Counted from the first letter of the stretch, positions 1-7,005 are shown. The stretch is DNA of 13,274 nucleotides from Succinatimonas hippei (GCA_004557545.1 SFGV01000052.1:1-13274); one strand, 5' to 3'. A program made the numbers and translations. Notes: generated by a model not told the origin, from the letters alone.

Positions 1-48
1 GAAATTAAAACGAGTGTAGTGATCATTGAAATTGTTGATTACCATTAG
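1..48 (+). CDS. higB: HigB-like toxin, C-terminal end (partial)
   Basis: Frame 1 from the window edge reads EIKTSVVIIEIVDYH and then TAG at 46-48. An ending in ...VEIVDYH is typical of HigB toxins (RelE/ParE superfamily mRNA interferases that cleave mRNA on the ribosome). The toxin lies 12 bases before the antitoxin start, and toxin-first order is the usual higBA arrangement. Only 15 residues are visible, so the family call rests on the tail motif plus the antitoxin next door. No catalytic residues can be inspected here. Confidence 0.55.
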   Translation, partial: EIKTSVVIIEIVDYH

Positions 49-60
49 GGGGTTATAGCT

Positions 61-1107
61 ATGGAGTACAGCAGGACTTATATCGCGATTCCTCCGGGCG
101 AAACTATTAAAGAGATTCTGGAAGATCGAAAAATCTCGCAGATAGAATTTGCTACCAGAATGGGACTTTCTCAGAAGCACGTTTCCCAATTACTAAATGG
201 CAAAGTAGAACTGACTCCTGAAACCGCCGTGAAGTTAGAGTTTGTTTTGGGAATGCCAGCTAAATTCTGGTCTAACCTTGAAGCTGGTTACAGGACAGAT
301 CTTATAAAAGTAAGGGAAGAAAACGCTCTGGAAGATGAAAAGAAATTTGTCGACAGACTTGGTTATTCTGCTTTGTCCAAGCTAGGATGGGTTCCCAAAA
401 CAAAAAGAATCGTCGAAAAAGTATTCAATCTACGTTGCTTCTTTGAGGTCACATCATTATCTTTAATTGAGACAAAAAAATTTACTGATAATGTTGTATT
501 TAGAAAATTAAGGAACACAGATAAATCCGAGCTGTTAGCGTTGGCGTGGTGTCAAAAAGCAAGACTTGAAGCCAGAACGCAGGAACTTGAAAAGCTGAAT
601 ATTGGCAGGCTCAAATCAAAACTTGAGACGCTAAAACAAATCGCGTCTGGAATAAAGCCAGATCTGCAGGCTATGCAAACGATCTTAAATGAATGTGGGG
701 TCGCGATGGTGATTTTGCCACAACTTCAGGGATCAGGAATTCATGGGGCGTCATTTGCCATAGGAAAGAATGCTGTTTTAGGGTTAACTGACAGACGTAA
801 AACAACCGACGTTTTCTGTTTTAGCTTCTTCCATGAATTGGGACATGTAATCAATGGTGATTTTCACCGTTGCGGAAGCTTAACGGAAGATGATGAACTA
901 AAGGCTGATAAATTTGCGTCAGAACTTTTAATTTCCCCTTCCGACTACTCGGCATTTGTTCAAAAAGCAGACTTCTCAAAAAAAGCAATTTTGAACTTTG
1001 CAGATCAGGAAGCTATTGATGCAGGTATTGTGGTTGGGAGACTTCAAAAAGAAGGAAAAATCAGCTACAGCAGTTATAACAACCTAAAACACAATTTTGC
1101 GTTTTAA
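61..1107 (+). CDS. higA: HigA-type antitoxin/XRE regulator fused to ImmA/IrrE metallopeptidase domain
   Basis: This 348-residue protein is probably a DNA-binding antitoxin and autorepressor. Residues 10-75 form an XRE helix-turn-helix of the HigA/VapI type, with the hallmarks PPGETIKEIL, SQIEFATRMGLSQKHVSQLLNGK and GMPAKFW. The C-terminal half is an ImmA/IrrE-type zinc peptidase: the HELGH motif is at residues 258-262, and E279 with D283 (ELKAD, followed by FASELLIS) is the likely third-ligand segment. The active site therefore looks intact. Simple HigA antitoxins are about 100 residues, so this is the long fused form. The start is supported by AGGGGG at 47-52, eight bases before ATG, just after the toxin stop. 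The gene is visibly AT-richer than the genes from 2.2 kb onward, which suggests horizontal acquisition. Self-cleavage or cleavage of a partner is an inference. Confidence 0.88.
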   Translation: MEYSRTYIAIPPGETIKEILEDRKISQIEFATRMGLSQKHVSQLLNGKVELTPETAVKLEFVLGMPAKFWSNLEAGYRTDLIKVREENALEDEKKFVDRLGYSALSKLGWVPKTKRIVEKVFNLRCFFEVTSLSLIETKKFTDNVVFRKLRNTDKSELLALAWCQKARLEARTQELEKLNIGRLKSKLETLKQIASGIKPDLQAMQTILNECGVAMVILPQLQGSGIHGASFAIGKNAVLGLTDRRKTTDVFCFSFFHELGHVINGDFHRCGSLTEDDELKADKFASELLISPSDYSAFVQKADFSKKAILNFADQEAIDAGIVVGRLQKEGKISYSSYNNLKHNFAF

Positions 1108-1349
1108 AATTAATTCCACAACAAAAGAAGGAAGGTTTAGTTAGATCTGCTTACTAGGTTCGGTCATTATTTTCTGAACAATGCGAATACAGGTTCACCT
1201 GATTTGGCTCATTCCATAATAAATTTGATGATGTTACCGGATTGAGTTCAGGAAGAATGACCCGCTACCACCTGAGAAGTAGCGTGTCTTCTTTCAGCTT
1301 GCCTTCTGACTTTGCGTCATTTTTAAACTGCAAAAGTCGAATATTTAAG
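1108..1349. other. Intergenic stretch between convergent higA and dnaT-like genes
   Basis: No coding sequence is credible here. The one small hairpin has arms CGCTAC (1263-1268) and GTAGCG (1279-1284) with a 10-base loop. It lacks a good T-run on either strand, so it is at best a weak terminator. A 66-codon plus-strand frame at 1242-1442 overlaps the 3' end of the minus-strand gene and resembles nothing known. Confidence 0.5.
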
Positions 1350-1961
1350 TCAGCTTTGCGCTTTAAACAATTCGCCGCTCTGGGCTTTGAAAAGTCCCGT
1401 GGTCGAGCTGTCACTATCCTGCGCTTTAGCCTTCCTCTTTAAGGAAACCCTGGCGCTACGCGAGCGCGAAAGACGCTGCGCAAACGCTCTCTCCCAGGCA
1501 ATCTGTGAGCGCAACTCGGGGCGGGAGGCCCAGTAGGTACGAAAACCAGTCAGCTCATGCTCCTCAAACTGACAGTCAGAGAGCCCGCAGGTCCTGCAGG
1601 CCTCTTCAAAAGAGGCTCCGGGGCGCCATGAGAGGGTCATTTGAAATGGCTTTGAGGGGAGCTCGTTTAGCTCTGAGGTAAAGAGCGGATAGCTTATCTG
1701 CGCCCCGTTCCAGTCAGCGCCTTTTTCAACACGCCTGATAAATCCCGCCATCTCAAGCTCTTCCAGGGCCAGGGTAGCTATCCTCAGATCATCTGAGGTC
1801 GGGAAAAAGCTCGATCTGCAGGCAAGATAAGCGCAGACCTCAGAAAGTGACACCAGCGTGATCCCGCGCTCTGCCCGCGGTCTTAAAAAGAAGGCGTAGA
1901 GCGAACGGGCGATATGGCTTATCGCGCCGGAGGTGAGATTTTTAAGTTCAAGAGCGTTCAT
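1350..1961 (-). CDS. DnaT-like ssDNA-binding primosomal protein
   Basis: The product has 203 residues. Residues about 110-170 match the C-terminal ssDNA-binding domain of DnaT, the PriA/PriB/DnaT replication-restart factor: W112-x-P114, F118, A121, G126, EL136-137, F140, YW143-144, WE156-157 and FA160-161, then a basic patch (RLSRSRSARVSLKRK). Residues about 12-80 look like a winged helix (ARSLYAFFLRP, then SLSEVCAYL, then ALEELEMAGFIRRV), unlike the E. coli DnaT N-terminus, so this is a DnaT-domain protein rather than a clear dnaT orthologue. The tail contains a tandem LFKAQS repeat around residues 191-203. No clear Shine-Dalgarno precedes ATG at 1961, although no better in-frame start exists. 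It is transcribed away from the metal-efflux unit and converges on higA. A role in replication restart is inferred from the domain. Confidence 0.68.
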   Translation of the reverse strand: MNALELKNLTSGAISHIARSLYAFFLRPRAERGITLVSLSEVCAYLACRSSFFPTSDDLRIATLALEELEMAGFIRRVEKGADWNGAQISYPLFTSELNELPSKPFQMTLSWRPGASFEEACRTCGLSDCQFEEHELTGFRTYWASRPELRSQIAWERAFAQRLSRSRSARVSLKRKAKAQDSDSSTTGLFKAQSGELFKAQS

Positions 1962-2046
1962 GACGCATATTTTCGCACACGGACGCAGACTTAGGTAAGA
2001 GGCTGACTTTTAAGAATAAAACCGCTTAAATGCTTCTATCTGTCCT

Positions 2047-2060
2047 TTATTCTGGAATAA
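2047..2060. repeat. Inverted repeat 1 of the operator region
   Basis: This is a perfect 6-2-6 dyad, TTATTC / TG / GAATAA. It lies between the divergent dnaT-like gene and the metal-efflux genes. Its function is unknown; it could serve either direction. Confidence 0.5.
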
Positions 2061-2070
2061 CATACTGAAA

Positions 2071-2090
2071 TTACAGTTTATTATCTGTAA
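2071..2090. repeat. Inverted repeat 2 of the operator region
   Basis: This is a perfect 6-8-6 dyad with arms TTACAG (2071-2076) and CTGTAA (2085-2090). Its inner ACAGTT recurs in the neighbouring long dyad, which suggests a repeated protein-binding half-site. Confidence 0.5.
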
Positions 2091-2093
2091 AAA

Positions 2094-2119
2094 AACAGTT
2101 GCACAACTGTGCAACTGTT
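2094..2119. promoter_or_regulatory. Perfect 11-4-11 palindrome, candidate metalloregulator operator
   Basis: The arms AACAGTTGCAC (2094-2104) and GTGCAACTGTT (2109-2119) are perfect reverse complements around the loop AACT. The dyad ends one base before a good -10 (TATACT) and covers the position of the -35. That is the geometry of MerR-family operators such as CueR or ZntR. It is not followed by a T-run and no plus-strand gene ends upstream, so it is unlikely to be a terminator. The regulator is not in this window. Confidence 0.6.
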
Positions 2120-2126
2120 ATATACT
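2099..2126 (+). promoter_or_regulatory. Candidate promoter for the HMA/ATPase unit
   Basis: TATACT at 2121-2126 matches the -10 consensus in five of six bases. The best -35 is poor: TTGCAC at 2099-2104, with a 16-base spacer. A weak -35 buried in a palindrome fits a regulated promoter. Transcription would begin near 2132-2134, just before the dyad at 2135-2150 and about 55 bases before the first ATG. Confidence 0.45.
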
Positions 2127-2134
2127 TATTTTAG

Positions 2135-2150
2135 TTGAGCAGATGTTCAA
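2135..2150. promoter_or_regulatory. ArsR/SmtB-like operator candidate
   Basis: TTGAGCA (2135-2141), GA, TGTTCAA (2144-2150) is an imperfect dyad with six of seven core positions paired. It resembles the core of 12-2-12 operators bound by ArsR/SmtB-family Zn/Cd sensors (SmtB, CzrA, CadC; TGAACA-N2-TGTTCA type). It sits at or just after the predicted transcription start of a Zn/Cd ATPase unit, where these repressors normally bind. No ArsR-family gene is in the window, so the regulator would be encoded elsewhere. Confidence 0.5.
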
Positions 2151-2187
2151 TTGTTTGATGTTTTAGCACTGTAAGGAACTTAGGATC

Positions 2188-2409
2188 ATGAAAGTACGCT
2201 GTGATATAAAAGGTCTTGATTGCGCTAACTGCGCGGCGAAGCTTGAGCGGATCATGCAGAAAAAATTCAACGGCGCGAACCTCAACTACGCCATGGGCTC
2301 ACTGGTTATCGAGGTTGATGATGATCAGGACGAGGAAGAGGTGGTGAAGAGCGCCAATAAGATCGCCGGTGATTTTGAAGACGGAATAAGCGTAAGCCTG
2401 CGCGACTGA
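2188..2409 (+). CDS. Small HMA-domain heavy-metal-binding protein
   Basis: This 73-residue protein consists of one ferredoxin-like HMA domain. The metal site is G-L-D-C12-A-N-C15-A, the GLDCxxCA variant found at the N-terminus of Cd/Zn/Pb ATPases (CadA/ZntA) rather than the GMSC form of copper chaperones. An additional C5 and a run of acidic residues (DDDQDEEE, about 44-51) may affect metal preference. The gene starts the metal-efflux unit: AAGGA lies 10 bases upstream of ATG, and the ATPase, which lacks its own HMA domain, begins 49 bases downstream. It most likely works as the detached N-terminal metal-binding domain, or as a chaperone feeding the pump in the cytoplasm. That role is inferred from the motif and gene order. 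Confidence 0.85.
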   Translation: MKVRCDIKGLDCANCAAKLERIMQKKFNGANLNYAMGSLVIEVDDDQDEEEVVKSANKIAGDFEDGISVSLRD

Positions 2410-2458
2410 GAAATTTCAAAGACAAAAATAAAAAGGACGGGAAAAAGGAGATCCTGTT

Positions 2459-4369
2459 ATGTTCAAAGAGCTTGGAGCGTCTGAAAAAGCAGCGCTGGCC
2501 TTTGCCACTTTGGTGATGATCGCGCTGATCCTCTATGAGCACACCTCTCTTATACAAATAAACGGCCTGGTGGCTTTGATTTTATGCGTCACAGCATATA
2601 TCCCCGTAGCCTGGAAGACCGTGCTTTCGGCCTTTAAAAATCTAATCTTAAACAAAACGCTCAATGAGCAGTTTCTGATGGTAATCGCGACCATCGGAGC
2701 GTTTGGAATTAAGGATTACGCCGAGGCTCTTGCGGTTATGATCTTCTACCTCATTGGCGAGAGCTTTGAGGAATACGCAAGAGGCAAAGCCCACAATGAG
2801 ATCACCTCTCTGGTCAAATTAAAACCCCAGACCGTAAGGGTGATAGACGAAAACGGCAAGGCTGCGATCGTAAAGCCCCGTCAGGTAAAGGCAGGCCAGA
2901 TCATAAGGGTATTAGCGGGCGAGGTGGTCGCCCTTGACGGGGAGCTTATCTCAGAGAGCGCCGCGATGGACACCTCCGCAATAACCGGAGAGAGCGAGCC
3001 CAGAGCCTATTTAAAGGGCGAGGAGATCCCGTCAGGGTGCGTGAACAAAGCCAGGGTTATCGAGCTTAAGGTTACGCGTACCTTCCGGAATTCCTCCATT
3101 ACCAGGCTTTTAAATCTGATTGAGGACGCCGCCGCGAGCAAATCCCGTCCTGAGGCGCTGATAAGACGCTTCTCGGTCTGGTATACCCCGATTGTGGTGG
3201 CGTGCGCCGTGATCTTAGCCCTGGTGCCGCTTTTTGTAAGCGGAGCCTCATGGAGTGACTGGGGCACCAGAGCCCTGGTCTTTCTGGTGGTCTCCTGCCC
3301 CTGCGCTCTGGTTCTTTCGGTCCCTCTGTCGTTTTTTGGGGGAATGGGAGCGATCTCCAAAACCGGAGTGATGATCAAGGGCTCGATTTATCTTGAGAAC
3401 CTCGCCAAGCTCAAGGCTCTGGCCTTTGACAAAACCGGCACCATCACCAGAGGCGCCTTCAGCGTTACCGGGATAAAAGCTCAGGAGGGAATAACCGGGG
3501 ATGAGCTTCTCTCCAGGGCTGCCTCGCTTGAGCAGGAAAGCTCTCATCCTTTGGCAAAGGCGGTTGTCGCGAGCGCCACTGAGCGCAAGCTTAAGCTCTC
3601 TGACGTGACTGACGTAACGGAGAAGGCCGGGCTTGGACTTAGCGGAAATCTTGACGGAGCCGTCATAGCCGCCGGCAGACGTGAGTACATTGAAGAGATC
3701 TGCAGGCTGACGCTTGAACGCACCGACAGCAAGGGAACAGACATCTTTGTGGCAAGGGACGGAAAATTCGCGGGAGTGATAAGCCTGTTTGATAAACCCA
3801 AGCAAAGCGCCATGCCCGCTATCAAGGATCTTGAGAGGATGGGCATAGCGACATGCCTTATCACGGGCGATAAGCGCGAGAGCGCCAGCGAGGTTGCGCG
3901 CAGGCTTGGGATGAGCGAGGCGCTTTCAGAGCAGTTGCCTGAGGACAAGCTCAGAAATTTTGAGAGCTTTAAAAAACGCTATGGGATCTCAGGGTTTGTG
4001 GGTGACGGGATCAATGACGCCCCGGTGCTCGCGGCCTCTGACGTCGGCATCGCCATGGGTCAGTTCGGCTCCCAGGCCGCCGTTGAGGCCGCCGATGTGG
4101 TGGTGATGAATGATGATCTGACCAGGATCCCCGGGGCCATCAGGCTTGCCCGCAGAACCTATACCCTCGCGCTTGAGAATATGTGGTTATCAGTAGGGAT
4201 CAAGCTTCTGATCCTGATATTAGGCGCGCTGGGCTTTGCCAATATCTGGCTTGCCATCTTCGGGGATGTGGGGGTTCTGATCCTCGCGGTCTTAAACGCC
4301 ATGCGCTCTCTTGGCTTTGTAAAAGGCAGAGCCTGGTCGCAGGCGTCGCAGGCGGCGGCGCGGGCCTGA
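2459..4369 (+). CDS. zntA: Zn2+/Cd2+/Pb2+-exporting P1B-2-type ATPase
   Basis: This 636-residue inner-membrane pump uses ATP to export divalent soft metals. Visible motifs are TGES (176-179, actuator), CPC (280-282, metal site in TM6, in CPCALVLSVP), DKTGT (phosphorylated D324), an HP motif in SSHPLA, and GDGINDAP (from 515). K582 in TM7 (GIKLL) and D603 in TM8 (GDVG, followed by NAMR) are the signature residues of the Zn/Cd/Pb class, which separates it from copper pumps. Two extra N-terminal helices (about 11-28 and 34-52) precede the core. At 636 residues it is about 100 shorter than E. coli ZntA because the N-terminal HMA domain is missing and is encoded as the preceding gene. The start is fixed by a very good Shine-Dalgarno, AAGGAG at 2445-2450. 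The symbol denotes the class; CadA is an equivalent name. Confidence 0.93.
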   Translation: MFKELGASEKAALAFATLVMIALILYEHTSLIQINGLVALILCVTAYIPVAWKTVLSAFKNLILNKTLNEQFLMVIATIGAFGIKDYAEALAVMIFYLIGESFEEYARGKAHNEITSLVKLKPQTVRVIDENGKAAIVKPRQVKAGQIIRVLAGEVVALDGELISESAAMDTSAITGESEPRAYLKGEEIPSGCVNKARVIELKVTRTFRNSSITRLLNLIEDAAASKSRPEALIRRFSVWYTPIVVACAVILALVPLFVSGASWSDWGTRALVFLVVSCPCALVLSVPLSFFGGMGAISKTGVMIKGSIYLENLAKLKALAFDKTGTITRGAFSVTGIKAQEGITGDELLSRAASLEQESSHPLAKAVVASATERKLKLSDVTDVTEKAGLGLSGNLDGAVIAAGRREYIEEICRLTLERTDSKGTDIFVARDGKFAGVISLFDKPKQSAMPAIKDLERMGIATCLITGDKRESASEVARRLGMSEALSEQLPEDKLRNFESFKKRYGISGFVGDGINDAPVLAASDVGIAMGQFGSQAAVEAADVVVMNDDLTRIPGAIRLARRTYTLALENMWLSVGIKLLILILGALGFANIWLAIFGDVGVLILAVLNAMRSLGFVKGRAWSQASQAAARA

Positions 4370-4383
4370 TCGCTACCACGCGC

Positions 4384-4415
4384 GCGGGATCTCTTAAGTT
4401 GGATCCCGCTTTTTA
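4384..4415 (+). terminator. Rho-independent terminator after the Zn/Cd ATPase
   Basis: An 8-bp GC-rich stem, GCGGGATC (4384-4391) with GATCCCGC (4402-4409), and a 10-base loop are followed at once by TTTTTATT. It ends the metal-efflux unit and implies a separate promoter for copA. It also argues against translation of copA from the ATG at 4428, only 13 bases further on. Confidence 0.85.
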
Positions 4416-4517
4416 TTACCCTTTGGTATGAAAGATTTTGAAAAAAACTCGCACCGTCCCATAAAACCAATCAAGTTAGCATATGATCACCGCAGATTTA
4501 AGGCAGGACAGAGAGTA

Positions 4518-6968
4518 ATGCTTAAGAAGACATTTGATATAAAGGGCATGAGCTGCGCCGCGTGTGCGTCTCATATTGAAAAGGCCGTCTCAAAGCTTGA
4601 TGGGGTAAGCGAGGTCAACGTCATGCTGGTAAAAAACCGCATGACCCTGATAGCAGATGACAGTCTTAAGGACAGTGAGATCATCAAAGCCGTTGAGGAC
4701 GCGGGCTATGGCGCAAGTCCCTCAGGAACTGGGCAGAGTGTCGCAAAAGCCGATGACACAGAGCAGATGCGCCGTTTTCGCGCGCTTATCGTAAGCTTTG
4801 TACTGCTTGTAGCGCTCATCGCGATCGCCATGGGACCGAAGTTTGGTTTTGTCCCGTTTGAGAGCGCTTTTACAAGCGCCGCGACGCAGGGGATCCTCGC
4901 CTTATGCATTATGTGGCTTCAGCGCAGGTATTACATCTCAGCCTGGCGCGCGCTTACGCACTTTGGCTTTAACATGGACTCCCTGGTCTCATTGGGATCG
5001 CTTGTTTCATTTGCCTACTCACTTATAAATTTCCTCACCCTGCCGCAGGGCGCCGGGGTTGACGCGCTCGTGGGGTCAAATCCGGTGTTTTTTGACTCAG
5101 CGGCCGGAATATTGTGCTTTGTCGCCATCGGCAAGTACTTTGAGGAACGCACCAGAGTGCGCACCGCCGACGCGGTGATGAAGCTTTATGATCTCGCCCC
5201 AAAGTTTGTAAACGTAAAGCGGGATGGAAAGCTTGTAGAGATCCCGATAAAGGAGACTAAGGTCGGCGACATTCTCGCGCTTAAGGCAGGCGATCAGGTA
5301 GGTGTTGATGGAACAGTCATCTCAGGATCGGGGTATTGCGATGAAAGCGCGCTTACAGGTGAGTCGGTGCCGGTTTCAAAGAAGATCGGATCTAAGGTAG
5401 TCTCATCCTCAATTCTGGTTTCAGGAGAGCTTGAGATGAAAGCCGAGGCGGTGGGTTCTGATACCACACTCTCCAAGATCATCTCGCTGGTGGATGACGC
5501 CAACTCTAAGAAAGCGCCTATAGCCCGTGTAGCCGATCGCGTTGCGGGGGTGTTCGTTCCCGCGGTGATCCTGCTTGCCATCGCGGTGTTCTGCATCTGG
5601 TATTTCGCGCTGGGAGCGGGATTTACGGTCGCGCTTAATTACGGCATCTGCGTTCTGGTGATCTCCTGCCCCTGCGCCCTGGGACTCGCCACCCCGCTCG
5701 CGATAGTCGCGGGCACCGGCCGCGCCGCCCGCGCCGGCGTGCTCTTCAAATCGCCTGAGGCGATTGAGAGCTTAAGCCGCGCTACCGTCTTTGTTTTTGA
5801 CAAGACCGGCACTCTTACCACCGGGCGCATGAACGTCATAGGCTCGCGCTTTAATGAGGAAAGTGACGAGAGCAGGGTGCTTTCAAGGGCTGCATCGCTT
5901 GAGGCAAAATCAGGCCATCCGCTCTCCCAGGCGTTCTTAAGACGCTACACCGCGGGTGATTTTAAGGTTGAGAACTACAAGCTTATAGAAGGTCGCGGTA
6001 TCACCGCGAAGGTTGATGACCATCAGATCGGGGTTGGCAACAGCTCGCTTGCAGAGAAAATGGGAGCAACGCTTGGTGATGAGGATAAGGCCTTTGTCTC
6101 GGTGCACGAACAGCTCGGCCAGGCGGTGCTCATAATAATTGAGGATGGCGCTGTCGTGGGTGAGGTTGTGATAGCAGACGAGATAAGACCATCGGCCAAA
6201 GGCGCGATCGCGCGGCTTAAGGATATGGGAATACGTCCTCTCATGCTCACGGGCGATCGTCATGAGATCGCCTCATCCGTAGCCTCACAGCTTGGCATAA
6301 GCGATTACCGCGCACAGCTTTTGCCTCAGGACAAGGCCTCGATCATAGGAGATCTGCAAAAGCAGGGCGAGCACACCGTGATGATAGGTGATGGCATAAA
6401 TGATTCAGTGGCCATCGCCACCGCACAGACCGGCATAGGTCTTGCCGGAACCTCAGATATCGCGGTTGAAGCCTGTCAGGTGGTGCTTTTGAGGGGAAAT
6501 CTCGGGGACTGCGTGAACGCGCTTAAAATGGCCAGAAAAACCCTGACCAATATACGCGAGAACCTGTTCTGGGCTTTCATCTACAACGTGATCTTCATAC
6601 CGGTGGCCGCCGGTGCGTTCGCCTCATGGGGACTAGGCTTAACCCCGATTGCGGGGGCGCTGCTCATGAGCGTGAGCAGTATCTGCGTGGGACTTAACGC
6701 GCTCAGGCTCACCGTGGTAAGACTTGAGAAATTTTCAGATAAGGAAGAGGGTAAATTTATGAACAAGACTGTTCGTCTTTCAGGCATGTCCTGCGATCAC
6801 TGTGCCGCGCGCGTAGCCAAGGCTTTAAAGGCAATCTCCGGAGTATCCTCCGCCGAAGTGGATCTTAAAACCCAGAGCGCCAAGGTATCGTGTGATGACA
6901 CGGTAAGCTGTGACATAGTTAAAAAAGCCATTGAGGACGCAGGCTACGATTTCAAATCCTTCGGCTGA
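4518..6968 (+). CDS. copA: Cu+-exporting P1B-1-type ATPase with N- and C-terminal HMA domains
   Basis: This is an inner-membrane pump of 816 residues from this start. HMA domain 1 has GMSC13-x-x-C16. The core shows TGES (280-283), CPC (384-386), DKTGT (D428), an HP motif (SGHPLS) and GDGIND (624-629). YN in TM7 (FIYNVIF) and MSVSS in TM8 complete the Cu+ signature. Unusually, a second HMA domain (GMSC759-D-H-C762) follows TM8 after a short linker. The open frame extends to an ATG at 4428, but that codon has no Shine-Dalgarno and lies just after a terminator. The ATG at 4518 has AGGA at 4505-4508 and begins at a typical HMA N-terminus, so I prefer it. TATGAT at 4482-4487 is a possible -10 without a good -35, which would suit activator control. 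It probably protects the cell from cytoplasmic copper. Confidence 0.94.
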   Translation: MLKKTFDIKGMSCAACASHIEKAVSKLDGVSEVNVMLVKNRMTLIADDSLKDSEIIKAVEDAGYGASPSGTGQSVAKADDTEQMRRFRALIVSFVLLVALIAIAMGPKFGFVPFESAFTSAATQGILALCIMWLQRRYYISAWRALTHFGFNMDSLVSLGSLVSFAYSLINFLTLPQGAGVDALVGSNPVFFDSAAGILCFVAIGKYFEERTRVRTADAVMKLYDLAPKFVNVKRDGKLVEIPIKETKVGDILALKAGDQVGVDGTVISGSGYCDESALTGESVPVSKKIGSKVVSSSILVSGELEMKAEAVGSDTTLSKIISLVDDANSKKAPIARVADRVAGVFVPAVILLAIAVFCIWYFALGAGFTVALNYGICVLVISCPCALGLATPLAIVAGTGRAARAGVLFKSPEAIESLSRATVFVFDKTGTLTTGRMNVIGSRFNEESDESRVLSRAASLEAKSGHPLSQAFLRRYTAGDFKVENYKLIEGRGITAKVDDHQIGVGNSSLAEKMGATLGDEDKAFVSVHEQLGQAVLIIIEDGAVVGEVVIADEIRPSAKGAIARLKDMGIRPLMLTGDRHEIASSVASQLGISDYRAQLLPQDKASIIGDLQKQGEHTVMIGDGINDSVAIATAQTGIGLAGTSDIAVEACQVVLLRGNLGDCVNALKMARKTLTNIRENLFWAFIYNVIFIPVAAGAFASWGLGLTPIAGALLMSVSSICVGLNALRLTVVRLEKFSDKEEGKFMNKTVRLSGMSCDHCAARVAKALKAISGVSSAEVDLKTQSAKVSCDDTVSCDIVKKAIEDAGYDFKSFG
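6741..6750 (+). promoter_or_regulatory. Internal Shine-Dalgarno inside copA
   Basis: AAGGAAGAGG sits 8 to 11 bases before an in-frame ATG at 6759, at the junction between TM8 and the C-terminal HMA domain. As coding sequence it reads through the linker residues KEEG. It is as good as the Shine-Dalgarno of true gene starts in this window. Confidence 0.55.
6759..6968 (+). CDS. copZ: Possible stand-alone CopZ-like copper chaperone from internal start in copA
   Basis: Translation from the in-frame ATG at 6759 would give a 69-residue HMA protein that starts MNKTVRLSGMSCDHCAARV. It has the metal site C12-x-x-C15 and the size and layout of a free CopZ chaperone. The ATG has its own Shine-Dalgarno (6741-6750). 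This segment is also read as the C-terminal domain of CopA, so one gene may yield both pump and chaperone. The idea resembles E. coli copA, where a programmed frameshift releases the N-terminal HMA domain as CopA(Z), but here the mechanism would be internal initiation. The alternative is a simple gene fusion in which the old ribosome-binding site survives as linker codons. Confidence 0.45.
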   Translation: MNKTVRLSGMSCDHCAARVAKALKAISGVSSAEVDLKTQSAKVSCDDTVSCDIVKKAIEDAGYDFKSFG

Positions 6969-7005
6969 CTGAATTGTAGCTAAGGTTCTTAAAACAAAGA
7001 CAATC

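Noticed and set aside
1242..1442. A 66-codon plus-strand frame.
   Set aside because: It overlaps the repeat-bearing tail of the DnaT-like gene on the opposite strand, is Ser/Arg/Phe-rich, and lacks a ribosome-binding site.
2094..2119. The perfect palindrome read as a rho-independent terminator.
   Set aside because: No T-run follows on the plus strand and no plus-strand gene ends upstream. On the minus strand a T-rich tract does follow, but no minus-strand gene ends there. A regulatory site is more likely.
2047..2150. CRISPR array or replication origin in the repeat-rich region.
   Set aside because: The dyads differ in sequence and spacing, there are no uniform repeats with spacers, and no cluster of DnaA boxes was seen.
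4428..4517. The copA reading frame opens at an ATG at 4428, adding 30 residues.
   Set aside because: There is no Shine-Dalgarno, a terminator ends only 13 bases earlier, and the added residues do not look like an HMA leader. ATG at 4518 has AGGA at a good distance.
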